Shown: piece by piece, positions 40,070 to 49,132 of the stretch
Layout of the letters: the number at the start of each line of letters is the position of its first letter
Numbering within the stretch: position 1 is the first letter of the stretch
Source of the DNA: DASSFG01 sp035547915
GTDB taxonomy: Bacteria; Planctomycetota; Planctomycetia; Pirellulales; JAICIG01
Reading direction: 5' to 3'
NCBI GenBank assembly: GCA_035547915.1
Contig: DASZTS010000048.1
Span: 1-61,387 of the forward strand
DNA length: 61,387 nt
Made by a program: the position numbers and the translations under genes
The notes under the pieces: model-generated
Told to the model about the DNA's origin: nothing
Seen by the model: only the letters and a program-made list of their open reading frames with translations
Databases searched by the model: none

Positions 40070-41944
40070 ATGGTGTCGACTGACAAAACGACGACGGCGG
40101 CCGCGTGGCCCATTCTCGTCCTGCCCGTGCTGATCTTGGCGTTGCTCGGCGGCGCATGGTGGCTGAACCGGCCGGCCGTCAGAACGCCGGAGGAGCAGGC
40201 CGCGCCCCCGCGGAAGATGATCGTCGGCACCGCCGTCTGGCCCGAACCGCGTCCCGGTGGCTATGTCGGCAGCGAGGCTTGTACGAAGTGCCATTCGCAG
40301 ATCGCGGAGACCTACGCCCAACATCCCATGTACCGCTCGGCCGGCCGGACGCCCGGTAGCGACGACGTGGAGGATTTCGAGCACGGCACGGAATTCACGT
40401 TCGCCGACGGCCGCACCTATCGCGTCGTCAAAGAGGATGACGGGATCTACCACCACGAATCGCTCCGCGACAAGGAGGGCGAACTCATCTACGACGAGTC
40501 GGCCAAGATCGCCTTCTTCATCGGGTCGGGAACGCGCGGCAAGTCGTACGCCATCGACCGTGGCGGAATTCTCGTCCAATCGCCGATCTCCTGGTATTCC
40601 ACCGAACACAAATGGGACATGTCGCCCGGATATACGCACCACCACGTGCGGTTCGGCCGGCGCATACCCGACCAGTGCGTCATCTGTCATGCCGGCCGGA
40701 CGACGATCGATGAGGAACGGGAGCACGTCTTTCCCGAGCCGGTGCTCATCGAGGCCGCCATCGGCTGCGAGCGGTGCCACGGGCCGGGGGAGCAGCATGT
40801 GCGCCTGCACGAATCGACGGGCGCCGACAAAAAGGAAGATTCCATCGTCAATCCGGCCAAGCTGTCGGACGACCGCCGCGAAGCGGTCTGCTATCAGTGC
40901 CATCTGATCGGGAAGTTTCGATTCGCCCGCTACGGCCGCACCTTCGACGATTTCCGACCGGGCGATCGGCTGGACGACGTCTGGTCTACCTTGGTCGCGG
41001 GCACCGGGGTGCGCGGCGATCGGAAGACCAAGGCCGTCAGCCATGTGGAGCAGATGCGTGACAGCGTCTGTTTCAAGAAGAGCAATGGCAGCCTCGGCTG
41101 CGTTTCGTGCCACGATCCACATTCCGTGCCCAGCAAGTCGACCGCCGAGGAGTATTACCGGGAGCGGTGTCTCACCTGCCATGCCGACAAGGGTTGTTCT
41201 TTACCGGCCGAGAAGCGAACCGCCGCACCGGCCAACGATTCGTGCATCCATTGCCACATGCCGCGACTGACCGCGCACGACATCGCGCACGCTTCGCAGA
41301 CCGACCACCGCCTCCTGCGGAAGGCCGACGACGACGAGAGTTCGCCCTATGGGGCCGAAGGTGCCGAACTCGTGCTCTTTGACCAAGAGAATAGCAGCAT
41401 GCCCGAATGGGAGCGGGAACGAGCCTTGGCCGTGGCCAAGGTGCACCGCGCGCAGGAATCGGGCTATGCCGGCAGCCGCGATGCGGAGGCCGCGGAACAG
41501 GCGCTGCGCGACATTATCGCGATCGCGCCCGACGACTCTCTGTCATGGAACACGCTGGGATCGGTTTTGGAATTACGACAGGAATGGGCCGGTGCGCTCC
41601 AGGCATGGCAACGCGCGCTCGACCTGAAACCGCAGAACGAACGTGCCCTCGACGCCCTGTCGAGCATCTACCAGAAGACGGGCGACTATGAACATGCCTT
41701 GGAATATCTCGACCGGCTCATCAAGCTCCTCCCCTTCCGGTCGCGCGATCACGCCCGCCGCGCGATGATGCTCTCGGAGATGGGACGCATGCCAGAAGCG
41801 CTCGCCGAGGCGGAAACAGCCCTTGAGCTCGACCCCACCGACCGGTTCATGCGCCGTTGGATCATCGAGGCCGCCCAACGTTCAGGTAACCTCGAGACCA
41901 GCCGTCGCCACGCCGACATTCAGAAACGTATGGGGCTGAACTGA
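40070..41944 (+). CDS. Seven-haem cytochrome c with C-terminal TPR domain
   Basis: A 624-residue protein anchored by one N-terminal helix (ILVLPVLILALLGGAWWL). Seven CXXCH haem sites: CTKCH (about 70), CVICH (203), CERCH (233), CYQCH (274), CVSCH (344), CLTCH (367) and CIHCH (391). The layout recalls the cytochrome c554/NrfB-like multihaem group common in planctomycetes. Residues about 440-620 are TPR repeats (LSWNTLGSVLELRQEWAGAL, ERALDALSSIYQKTGDYEHA, HARRAMMLSEMGRMPEALAE). Probably a periplasmic electron carrier or docking protein. Partner oxidoreductase not evident nearby. Confidence 0.92.
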   Translation: MVSTDKTTTAAAWPILVLPVLILALLGGAWWLNRPAVRTPEEQAAPPRKMIVGTAVWPEPRPGGYVGSEACTKCHSQIAETYAQHPMYRSAGRTPGSDDVEDFEHGTEFTFADGRTYRVVKEDDGIYHHESLRDKEGELIYDESAKIAFFIGSGTRGKSYAIDRGGILVQSPISWYSTEHKWDMSPGYTHHHVRFGRRIPDQCVICHAGRTTIDEEREHVFPEPVLIEAAIGCERCHGPGEQHVRLHESTGADKKEDSIVNPAKLSDDRREAVCYQCHLIGKFRFARYGRTFDDFRPGDRLDDVWSTLVAGTGVRGDRKTKAVSHVEQMRDSVCFKKSNGSLGCVSCHDPHSVPSKSTAEEYYRERCLTCHADKGCSLPAEKRTAAPANDSCIHCHMPRLTAHDIAHASQTDHRLLRKADDDESSPYGAEGAELVLFDQENSSMPEWERERALAVAKVHRAQESGYAGSRDAEAAEQALRDIIAIAPDDSLSWNTLGSVLELRQEWAGALQAWQRALDLKPQNERALDALSSIYQKTGDYEHALEYLDRLIKLLPFRSRDHARRAMMLSEMGRMPEALAEAETALELDPTDRFMRRWIIEAAQRSGNLETSRRHADIQKRMGLN

Positions 41945-41997
41945 TCGCTCGTTTTGACCCGATGGTTTCGGTTCGGCCTGAGGTGCAAGGAGTGGAT

Positions 41998-42483
41998 ATG
42001 TCGTCAAACGGCGCACTAAAATCGAGCCGCCTGATGCAACGTCCACAATTCACCATCCGAACGTTGTTGGTGGGCATGCTGGTCGTGGCTGTGTTCTTCG
42101 GTGGAATGGCCGTGCAACGGATGCTCGCCAGGCCGGTTGGTCGGCATCATCAATCGCTGGGCGGTGGAAACGGCCGGATTGAAATCGAGTGGACTGAAAT
42201 GCGTGACGGCACCAAATGGTACAAGATGGCGCCAGACGGTGAATTGGTCTTATGGAACGAACCGATCAGCAACGCCCCGGACGACAACGGCCAATGCGTC
42301 GTCGACCTCATGAGGTTGCCTGATGGCTCGCATTGGCAAAGGGTCGAGGATTACCCATCCACCGCCTCACTTCTCCGTAAAGACGTTGTCGTGGTCGATG
42401 GTCGTTGTGGAAACGTTCTTCGCCGATCGCCATTTAGGCTGTACTCGGCACTGGAAACTTCGGCTCAGTTGGGGTTACGCTAA
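41998..42483 (+). CDS. Membrane-anchored protein with QFTIRTLL motif
   Basis: A 161-residue protein. ATG 41998 is chosen for the strong AAGGAG ribosome site just before it. RPQFTIRTLLVGMLVVAVFFGG (read as QFTIRTLLVGMLV then VAVFFGG) forms the planctomycete-type anchor at about 16-38; the rest (about 50-161) is a small soluble domain (EIEWTEMRDGTKWYKM, ELVLWNEPISN, WQRVEDYPSTASLL) outside the membrane. Function unknown. It is followed within 36 bases by the oxidoreductase gene; a palindrome GCTTCTG-TC-CAGAAGC lies in the gap at 42485-42500. Confidence 0.75.
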   Translation: MSSNGALKSSRLMQRPQFTIRTLLVGMLVVAVFFGGMAVQRMLARPVGRHHQSLGGGNGRIEIEWTEMRDGTKWYKMAPDGELVLWNEPISNAPDDNGQCVVDLMRLPDGSHWQRVEDYPSTASLLRKDVVVVDGRCGNVLRRSPFRLYSALETSAQLGLR

Positions 42484-42519
42484 TAGCTTCTGTCCAGAAG
42501 CGCTACCCGCGAGGCTGCC

Positions 42520-43974
42520 ATGACCCATCGTTCGCGTCGCCGATTTCTGCACGATTCGCTGTTGGTTGCGGCTGCCGCGGCAGCGGCGAATGCCGAGCCC
42601 TCGTCTGCCCGGGCCGAAGAGTCGCTACCGGGCAAGAGCCCCAACGACCGGCTGAGCGTGGCGGTCATCGGCGTTCGTGGCCAAGGCAACGGACATCTGG
42701 GAGCGTACTCCAACACCGCCAGGTACAACACCGAGGTCACGTACATCTGCGACGCCGACGAGGACATCGGCCGGAAACGCGTCGAAGAAGTTGCCCGTCG
42801 GCAGGGTCGCGCGCCGCAATATGTCCAGGACCTGCGGAAGGTCTACGACGACCCGACGGTCGACGTGGTGAGCATCGCCACGCCCAATCACTGGCACGCG
42901 CTGGCGGCCATCTGGGCCATGCAGGCCGACAAGGATGTCTATGTCGAGAAGCCCGTGAGCCACAACGTCAGCGAGGGGTGCCGCATCGTCGAGACGGCCC
43001 GGAAACGGCAACGCATCTGCCAGACCGGCACGCAATGTCGCTCGATGGGCGGCACGCAGCAAGCCGTCGAATACGTGCGGTCGGGGAAGATCGGCGAGGT
43101 CAAACTGGCACGCGGGCTTTGTTACAAACCACGATCCTCGATCGGTCCCGCGGGCAGTTACGAGGTGCCCAAGACCGTCGACTACAATCTGTGGCTCGGC
43201 CCCGCGCCCGAAAAACCTCCGACCCGGAAACAGTTCCATTACGACTGGCATTGGTTCTGGGACTACGGTAACGGCGATCTTGGTAACCAGGGCATCCACC
43301 AGATGGACATCGCCCGTTGGGGACTGGGTGTGAACGGCCTGTCGAAGAGCGTGCTCAGCTACGGCGGCCGTTTCGGTTATGAAGACGCCGGTGAGACGGC
43401 CAATACGCAGACCATCATCCACGACTATGGCGATAAGAAGCTCGTGTTCGAGGTGCGCGGACTGCCGACGCTTCCTCAACGCGGGGCCAAAGTGGGCGTG
43501 GTTTTCGAAGGGAGCGAAGGCTACGTCGTGCTGTTCAGCTACGTGGCGGGAGTGGCCTTCGATCGCGACGGCACCGCCCTCACCGTCTTCAAGGCCGAGG
43601 GTGACCATTTCGGCAACTTCCTGGATGCGGTACGTAGCCGCCGGCGAGAAGACCTCCGCGCCGATATCGAAGAGGGGCATCTCTCGAGCGCTCTGTGCCA
43701 CCTGGGGAACATCTCTTATCGCCTGGGCGCGCAGATGCCACTGGGTGAGATGCGCGAGCGGTTGCAAGACCGACCCGGCGCGGCCGCCGACTTCGACCGG
43801 GTTGTGACGCACCTGGCCGACAACAAGGTGCCGGATACCACGCAGGCTCGGTTTGGAGCGCCGCTCGATTTCGATTCGGCCGCCGAGCGCTTTGTCGACA
43901 ACTCGGCCGCCGATGCCCTGCTCAGTCGCGAATATCGCCGGCCGTTCGCCGTACCGGCTTCGGCCGACATTTGA
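42520..43974 (+). CDS. Tat-exported Gfo/Idh/MocA oxidoreductase
   Basis: A 484-residue protein with a twin-arginine signal (RSRRRFLHDSLLVAAAAAAA) and a Rossmann domain (VAVIGVRGQGNGHLGAY, TYICDADEDIG) with the family motif KDVYVEKPVSHNVSEG, carrying the catalytic-region EKP Lys. The C-terminal alpha/beta domain includes HYDWHWFWDYGNGDLGNQG and HQMDIARWGLG, typical of the planctomycete secreted branch. It should act on a sugar or glycoside outside the cytoplasm with NAD(P) carried along. Its stop overlaps the ATG of the pseudouridine synthase (TGATG), so the two are translated together, although no functional link is apparent. Confidence 0.92.
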   Translation: MTHRSRRRFLHDSLLVAAAAAAANAEPSSARAEESLPGKSPNDRLSVAVIGVRGQGNGHLGAYSNTARYNTEVTYICDADEDIGRKRVEEVARRQGRAPQYVQDLRKVYDDPTVDVVSIATPNHWHALAAIWAMQADKDVYVEKPVSHNVSEGCRIVETARKRQRICQTGTQCRSMGGTQQAVEYVRSGKIGEVKLARGLCYKPRSSIGPAGSYEVPKTVDYNLWLGPAPEKPPTRKQFHYDWHWFWDYGNGDLGNQGIHQMDIARWGLGVNGLSKSVLSYGGRFGYEDAGETANTQTIIHDYGDKKLVFEVRGLPTLPQRGAKVGVVFEGSEGYVVLFSYVAGVAFDRDGTALTVFKAEGDHFGNFLDAVRSRRREDLRADIEEGHLSSALCHLGNISYRLGAQMPLGEMRERLQDRPGAAADFDRVVTHLADNKVPDTTQARFGAPLDFDSAAERFVDNSAADALLSREYRRPFAVPASADI

Positions 43975-44681
43975 TGGCCCTGGCCGATCCGCCCGTCGAG
44001 ATCCTTTACCGGTCGGCGGCTTGCCTGGTCGTACAGAAACCGGCCGGTCTGGCCACGCAAGCGCCACCGCAATTCGACAGTCTCGAGCGCCGTCTGCGCT
44101 CTTGGCTAGCGGCCTGTCACCCGGAGCTGCCGTTCATCTATCTCGGGGTTCCGCATCGACTCGATCGGCCGGTCTCGGGTGCCATCGTCTTTGCCACGCG
44201 CCGCCGGGCGGCTTTCAAGCTCTCGCGGCAATTCGAACGGAGAGAGGTAACGAAGGTTTACTGGGCGTGCGTCGAGGGCGCTGTCGACCCGCCGGACGGC
44301 GCGTGGACCGATTTCATGCGCAAGGTGTATGGCCAACCGCGAGCCGAAATCGTCGCCGCCGATCATCCCGATGCGCAGTCTGCCCGGTTGCGGTACCGCA
44401 CCCTGGGACAAACGCCGTGGGGGGCTTGTCTCGAAATCGAGCTCGAAACGGGACGCACGCACCAGATTCGTTTGCAGGCCGCCTCGCGCGGCCATCCGGT
44501 GCTGGGCGACGCCTTCTACGGAGGCACGGTGCCTTTCGGTGTGCAACACGCCGACGAACGACTGCGGGCGATCGGCTTACACGCACGCAGCCTATCGTTT
44601 GTCGAACCGGCCAGTAAGACATCGCTTACGATCGAGGCGCCCCTGCCGCCCAATTGGCCACGCATTCAGGCGACGTGCTAA
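43974..44681 (+). CDS. RluA-family pseudouridine synthase
   Basis: A 235-residue RNA-modifying enzyme. VEILYRSAACLVVQKPAGL at the start, catalytic motif PHRLDRPVSGAIVFA (Asp near residue 63) and ELETGRTHQIRLQAASRGHPVLGD (split as ETGRTHQIRLQAASRG and HPVLGDAFYGG) near 162-185 are hallmarks of the RluA/RluC/TruC group. No S4 domain is present, so it is the short form. ATG 43974 overlaps the stop codon of the upstream gene. It converts specific uridines of rRNA or tRNA; which ones cannot be read from the sequence. Confidence 0.95.
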   Translation: MALADPPVEILYRSAACLVVQKPAGLATQAPPQFDSLERRLRSWLAACHPELPFIYLGVPHRLDRPVSGAIVFATRRRAAFKLSRQFERREVTKVYWACVEGAVDPPDGAWTDFMRKVYGQPRAEIVAADHPDAQSARLRYRTLGQTPWGACLEIELETGRTHQIRLQAASRGHPVLGDAFYGGTVPFGVQHADERLRAIGLHARSLSFVEPASKTSLTIEAPLPPNWPRIQATC

Positions 44682-44726
44682 GGAGCAAAAGGGATAGCGA
44701 GCCACCGAAAGGCGAAACCAACGTTT

Positions 44727-45605
44727 CTACCGGCTAGCGGCCGTTTCGCCGGGGCTCGGCTTCTTGATCTCTTCCTTCTGCTCGCGGCTGGCCTCCGACA
44801 CGGCCTTCTCGGCGATCTGCTGTCCCGCCAGCAGTTCGTCTGGCGTGAAGTAGGGATAGCTGCTGCCGTCGAGGCGCTCGATCCGCTTGTCGGCCAGCTC
44901 TTGCCAGCTCATCCCATTGTTGAGATGCCAGGCCGCAACCTGCGCGGCACGTTGATTGATGCGGTTGTGACCGAGCTCCACCAGCATCTCGGCCACGCCG
45001 GGCTTGGTGGTGAACGAGTCGATCTTCTGGATGGCATACTTCATCTGCGGACGCGGCTCGGGCTTGCCGTGCTCGAGGCAGACGCACGGCACCTTCAAGT
45101 CGCCTTCCTTTTCGGCCGGCACGTTGAACATGCCGCCGCCGCCCATTCCACCACCACCGCCCATGCCGCCACCCATGCCTTGACCGCCGCCGCCACCCAT
45201 ACCCATGCCGCCCATGCCCACCTGGGCCAGCACCGGCGCCGCGGCAAACGCTTCGGGCAGCCGAACGTTGAGCGGCTTCTTGGTGTTGTTCTTGATGAAC
45301 ACGCGAGCCTGCGTGGAATCCTTCGGAATCAGCTTCACGCTGATCTGCCCGGCCTTCATCGCCTCGAACATTTCTACCGTTTCGTTGGCCGGATTATAGG
45401 TTCCCGCCTTGGTGGGCCGCGCCGATTGGCTCGGCGCGTTGGTCGAAGTGGTGGCCGTGGGCGTGCCGCTGGCACGTCGCGTTCGGCGTCCGGCAGCCGA
45501 TGCGGCAGGCTCGCTCGCCAGTGAGGCGACAAGGGCGACGGGCACGAGCCACGCGAGCATTCTCGAGGCGCGGCAAACATTCGACAAATGCAAGGCGGAC
45601 AACAT
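44727..45605 (-). CDS. Exported protein with Gly/Met-rich tract
   Basis: A 292-residue protein. A signal peptide (MLAWLVPVALVASLASEPAA region, about 17-37) is followed by a low-complexity Thr/Ser/Ala stretch. Then comes a conserved-looking beta part (MKAGQISVKLIPKDSTQARV, FIKNNTKKPLNVRLPEAFAA), a Gly/Met-rich tract (about 132-160), a beta domain with CVCLEHGKPEPRP, and a helical C-terminus with a repeat-like pattern (RINQRAAQVAAWHLNNGMSW). It is a planctomycete family of unknown role. The Gly/Met tract may be flexible or metal-binding. Its candidate promoter lies at 45683-45712. Confidence 0.75.
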   Translation of the reverse strand: MLSALHLSNVCRASRMLAWLVPVALVASLASEPAASAAGRRTRRASGTPTATTSTNAPSQSARPTKAGTYNPANETVEMFEAMKAGQISVKLIPKDSTQARVFIKNNTKKPLNVRLPEAFAAAPVLAQVGMGGMGMGGGGGQGMGGGMGGGGGMGGGGMFNVPAEKEGDLKVPCVCLEHGKPEPRPQMKYAIQKIDSFTTKPGVAEMLVELGHNRINQRAAQVAAWHLNNGMSWQELADKRIERLDGSSYPYFTPDELLAGQQIAEKAVSEASREQKEEIKKPSPGETAASR

Positions 45606-45682
45606 GTCTTCGATTCCTCTTCTTCGGCGACGTATGGACAGCAGTCGCGCGCTGGGCGACGGGGCCAGAGCAAACTCCCCTT

Positions 45683-45712
45683 ATGCTAATCGGCCCAATA
45701 ATTAAAGTCCAA
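45683..45712 (-). promoter_or_regulatory. Candidate promoter of the Gly/Met-rich protein gene
   Basis: On the minus strand TTGGAC (45712-45707) and TAGCAT (45688-45683) are 18 bases apart in a locally AT-rich stretch; the transcript would start near 45676 and have a leader of about 70 bases. It begins right after the T-run of the upstream gene's terminator. Confidence 0.4.
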
Positions 45713-45748
45713 GAAAAAAGAGGCGGAGCGGGCCTCGCAATCCCGCCA
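45713..45748 (-). terminator. Terminator of the lipase gene
   Basis: On the minus strand GCGGG and CCCGC arms (with outer GGCGG/CCGCC as alternative pairing) are followed by a run of six T residues (plus-strand A run 45714-45719). It lies about 140 bases past the lipase stop codon; the rest of the gap 45749-45885 shows nothing. Confidence 0.65.
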
Positions 45749-45885
45749 AGTGTGCGAATTAACCCGGAAATGCCCCGTGATGAGCCGTTTCGATGCGTTT
45801 TTGGCGTCGACGTGCCGGTCCGACCCGGATTTACTCCAGATTGTCGCTCGGAAAGACGCTGGCCGCGGACAACGTCCCTCCAACG

Positions 45886-46959
45886 CTATTTCTCGATCGG
45901 CTGCCGATCCTCGGGCGAGACGAAGTAGCCCTTGAGCAGGAAATTCAAGGTGTATCGCTGGGCGTCGGCATTCAGCATGGTGAACTGATGGATGGCCGGC
46001 ACGAGGATGAAGTCGCGCGCGCCGACAAGCTTGGTGGTGGCCACCGTCAATAACCCGTCGTTGTCGCCTTCCATCAGCGGGTTATACCCTTTCTCCTTGC
46101 CACGGCCCCCGGCAATGATGCCGAACTCGCATGACGGCACGGCGAGCGTCTTTTCCACCTCGGACCAGCCGGCACCGAGTTCGCTGGCGGAGCCCCCCAG
46201 CAACGCGGCAATCAGCTCGTGGTCCTCCAACATAAGCGCGGCCGACGCGCCATGGTTGGGCGGCGCCAACATCACAAAGCGCTTGATGCGCGGGTCGGGC
46301 TTATGGCCGTCCGCCGAAGTATCGCCCAAGTAACGTCGGATGACGAGGTTGCCCAGGCTGTGTCCGACGAAATTGATCTCTTCGATCCCGTCGAGGTGGC
46401 TGACTACCGCGCCGAGCGTCTGAGCGTGCTCGCCGATGTCGCCGCGCGTGCTGGGAAAGGCCACGTTGAAGACAGTGAACGGGCCGTTCTCCTCCAAATA
46501 GTCGGCCAGCGGTTGCATGGCGCGGCGATAGCCGGCCAGGCCGTGCAAGACGATCACGGCCCGCCCTTTCATCGGCGGCAGTTTACGTTCGGTCTTGATC
46601 TCCTCCAATTTCTCCATACAGGTTTCGAACGATCCGCGTGCATAGCGCAGATCCTCGCCATCGAGCAAGCGGTAGTGACCGGTCACCGCGTTGCGCTGGA
46701 TGCGCCAGTTGCTGAAACAGAGTTCATCGGCCCAGAGCTGCACACCCCCGAGCGTCTGCGTGCGCCAACGGGCGAGCGGACCGCGAAACAACAAGCTGGC
46801 TTCGGGCGGCACGCCCTCTTCCGCCGTCTCCTGGGTGGGCGATGACGGCTTTGCCGGCGCGGGTTCTTTTTTTCCCGCAGGTTCGGCGGCGCCGACGACG
46901 GCGACGGCCCAGGCCCAGATCAATCCCCCGACAAACAGACGGCTCGCTCTTCGCAACAT
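45886..46959 (-). CDS. Exported alpha/beta-hydrolase lipase/esterase
   Basis: A 357-residue protein. ATG 46959 begins a signal peptide (LFVGGLIWAWAVAVVGAA); the longer 47043 start adds residues with no export signal. The hydrolase core has the VIVLHGLAGYR oxyanion segment, nucleophile elbow FVGHSLGNLVIRR (Ser near 200), MLAPPNHGAS and a late His candidate (ILVPAIHQFTMLNA). This matches the triacylglycerol lipase/PGAP1-like group. A Pro/Lys-rich linker follows the signal. Substrate is an ester, probably lipid-type, in the periplasm. Confidence 0.88.
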   Translation of the reverse strand: MLRRASRLFVGGLIWAWAVAVVGAAEPAGKKEPAPAKPSSPTQETAEEGVPPEASLLFRGPLARWRTQTLGGVQLWADELCFSNWRIQRNAVTGHYRLLDGEDLRYARGSFETCMEKLEEIKTERKLPPMKGRAVIVLHGLAGYRRAMQPLADYLEENGPFTVFNVAFPSTRGDIGEHAQTLGAVVSHLDGIEEINFVGHSLGNLVIRRYLGDTSADGHKPDPRIKRFVMLAPPNHGASAALMLEDHELIAALLGGSASELGAGWSEVEKTLAVPSCEFGIIAGGRGKEKGYNPLMEGDNDGLLTVATTKLVGARDFILVPAIHQFTMLNADAQRYTLNFLLKGYFVSPEDRQPIEK

Positions 46960-47287
46960 GGAATTGGCGCCTTTCACATGGCCCCGTACGCGGTTGGTGG
47001 ATCGGTGGGTAGGCGGTGTGCGTCTGCACGAATGGTTCTGCACCGCCTTTGCCGGATACTCCGTGCTGGCATTGCCGGTCAGTCTTTTTATGCCGGGCAG
47101 TTCTCATGTGCACGGGCGACGCCGACACAACTTCGGAGCTTACCGCCGCCGCGGGCCTAAATCCACTACCTCAAGGTAGAATCTCAAGGTATCTCCGAGT
47201 ATTCTCGAAGGGCCCGCTGCACCTGCCCGGCGAGAGACACGCAGTTTCATATGGAAAAAAATTTAAATCTAACCATTGAAAAAACGT
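46960..47287. other. Divergent intergenic region with a 13-base-spaced direct repeat
   Basis: Contains CTCAAGGTA twice (47170-47178 and 47183-47191), 13 bases apart, in the region that should hold the promoter of the next plus-strand gene, and an AT-rich stretch just before its start. No -35/-10 pair is clear. No other gene or hairpin was recognised. Confidence 0.4.
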
Positions 47288-49132
47288 ATGCGTTGGGTCG
47301 CCCTGTTTTCGGTCCTGCCGGCGGTATCGATCTTACTTGCATCTAAAGCGAGGGGTGAAACGGCCGCCGCGCCGCCGACCAGCCTAACCCGCCTCTTCCA
47401 AACGTTCCGCGCGTCGGGGGAAGGCCACCACGTGCCCACCGATGCGGAATTGGCCGAGGCCCGGGCCGCCGCGTTGGACGCCTGCGCGAAACTCGAGGGC
47501 CGGCTGGCCGATCTGCCCGACGGGCAGAGCGTGGGCGACGAACTGGGGCTGCCCGGCCTGCGGGAGGAGATCGAGCGTGAAACGGCCGACGTGGCCGCCT
47601 TGAACCGCGCCCTGGCGAAGTTGCGTCGCAACAAACCGGATGCGCGGGGGCGCGAATACGATCGTCTGCAAGCGACGGCCGCTCACTATCTTGGTTTCGT
47701 GCGCGCCCGGGCCACGCCCGACCTGGCGGAGCAGTTCGCGACACATCTGGAGCAACTCGAGTCGGCATGCGTTCGCTACGCCGCCGATCGATCGGCGGAA
47801 AACCTGGCGCTCGTGATCGAGCCCTTCGTCTGGCTGCGGGACCACGGTCAGGTTGCCGAGTTGCTCGAGCTAGTGCGCGAGGAGACGGTGCACGCCAACC
47901 ACCGCATGCGCTTCTCGGCCGCCTTCCTCAACCGGCTCGTGGCACAGCCGATCACGCGTCCTTTGTCGAGCAACGAAATGACCGATGGCGCGCGGGTAAA
48001 CATGCGCGGCACGCTCAATGGAAAGCTGTCGTCGGTGCTCGTGCCCGACGAAACGCAGGGTGTGCTGCGGATCGGCTTCAACGGGATGGGCAATTCGGGC
48101 ATCACGGCCGTCAAGGGACGCGCGACCGTACGCGCCCGCGCCCAGACCGACATCCACGCGAGCGAGCCAGTGTACCTGACCACAAGCGGTTTTCGTTCGG
48201 GCGCTCCGCAGTCGCGCGTGCAACATCGCACGACCAGCAGCAATGTCAGCGTTCGCATGCGTGGCCGGTTGCTGCGCCGGCTGGCGACGCACATCGCCGC
48301 CAAGGTTGTCGGAAAGCAGCAGGCGGAGAGCGATCGCAAGGTGTCGGAACGCACCCGGCGGCAAGTCGAAGATAAGCTGCGTACCGAAAGCGCCCGCATC
48401 GTCAAAGAAGGGAACGCCACGCTCGACTCGTTCGGTCTCTTCGCCGCGCTGGGCGAAAATCCTGAAAAGCGATTGCGGCTGCGCACCACGACGAACTACC
48501 TGGAATGGCTCGGCCGGTATGCGGGCGACCGGCAATTCGCGTCGCCTGCCGGTCCGCCCGACTTCGCCACCGCCGGTAACCACGCCGTGCTGTTCCAGGT
48601 ACACGAATCGGCGGTCAACAACGGAGAACATTACGTCAGCGGGCAAACGATCAACGAAGCCGATTTCCGCGAGCTGATTTTCTCGACATTCGGGCTTGTG
48701 CCCGCGGGCGACCGTGACGTGGTGGCTCGCGTGCCAGCGACGATTACCTTTGCCGAAGATCATCCCCTCGACGTCCGCATCCGCGACGGCCAAGTGTTCT
48801 TGGAAGTCCGGCTCGATTCGATCACCGACGACCGCGAGAAGAGTCAGCACGGCCCGTACACCGTGAGCACGTCGTATGCGCCGCAGACGGAGGGGGGCGT
48901 GGTCAAGCTCGTGCGCACTTCGCCGATCACGATCGAGCCATCCACTTCAACCGAGACGGAAAAGCTACAAGAGGTGCTCTCGCGGTTCTTCGTCCCCGAA
49001 GCCGCCTCGAGCGGTAAGCAGCCGTTGGCGGCCTTCCTGGCTCCGGCGAAGTTGCAACTGCGCCAACTCGACCTGGTCGACGGCTGGCTGACCTTGGTTC
49101 TCAATCTGGAAGAAGGAGCGAAGCGTGACTAA
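47288..49132 (+). CDS. Exported protein of unknown function, partner of the patatin-like gene
   Basis: A 614-residue protein from ATG 47288 (a TTG at 47276 would add four residues and a Lys-rich n-region). Signal peptide MRWVALFSVLPAVSILLAS. Residues about 25-235 are helical and charged (LAEARAAALDACAKLEGRLA, EIERETADVAALNRALAKLR); about 240-340 look beta-rich (VNMRGTLNGKLSSVLV, GVLRIGFNGMGNSGIT, GRATVRARAQTDI); then more helices and a beta-like end. Its gene overlaps the next one by eight bases, so the two proteins are made together. I do not recognise the family; it could be a periplasmic scaffold or lipid-binding partner. Confidence 0.8.
   Translation: MRWVALFSVLPAVSILLASKARGETAAAPPTSLTRLFQTFRASGEGHHVPTDAELAEARAAALDACAKLEGRLADLPDGQSVGDELGLPGLREEIERETADVAALNRALAKLRRNKPDARGREYDRLQATAAHYLGFVRARATPDLAEQFATHLEQLESACVRYAADRSAENLALVIEPFVWLRDHGQVAELLELVREETVHANHRMRFSAAFLNRLVAQPITRPLSSNEMTDGARVNMRGTLNGKLSSVLVPDETQGVLRIGFNGMGNSGITAVKGRATVRARAQTDIHASEPVYLTTSGFRSGAPQSRVQHRTTSSNVSVRMRGRLLRRLATHIAAKVVGKQQAESDRKVSERTRRQVEDKLRTESARIVKEGNATLDSFGLFAALGENPEKRLRLRTTTNYLEWLGRYAGDRQFASPAGPPDFATAGNHAVLFQVHESAVNNGEHYVSGQTINEADFRELIFSTFGLVPAGDRDVVARVPATITFAEDHPLDVRIRDGQVFLEVRLDSITDDREKSQHGPYTVSTSYAPQTEGGVVKLVRTSPITIEPSTSTETEKLQEVLSRFFVPEAASSGKQPLAAFLAPAKLQLRQLDLVDGWLTLVLNLEEGAKRD

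Noticed and set aside
42485..42500. Palindrome GCTTCTG-TC-CAGAAGC as terminator
   Set aside because: The loop is too short and there is no T-tract; the oxidoreductase gene follows at once on the same strand.
45596..45611. GGACA-ACA-TGTCTT, nearly identical to the regulon operator
   Set aside because: It overlaps the start codon of the Gly/Met-rich protein gene and is not inside a TTGAC-17-TA promoter spacer; the match can come from the first codons. Kept only as a weak possibility.
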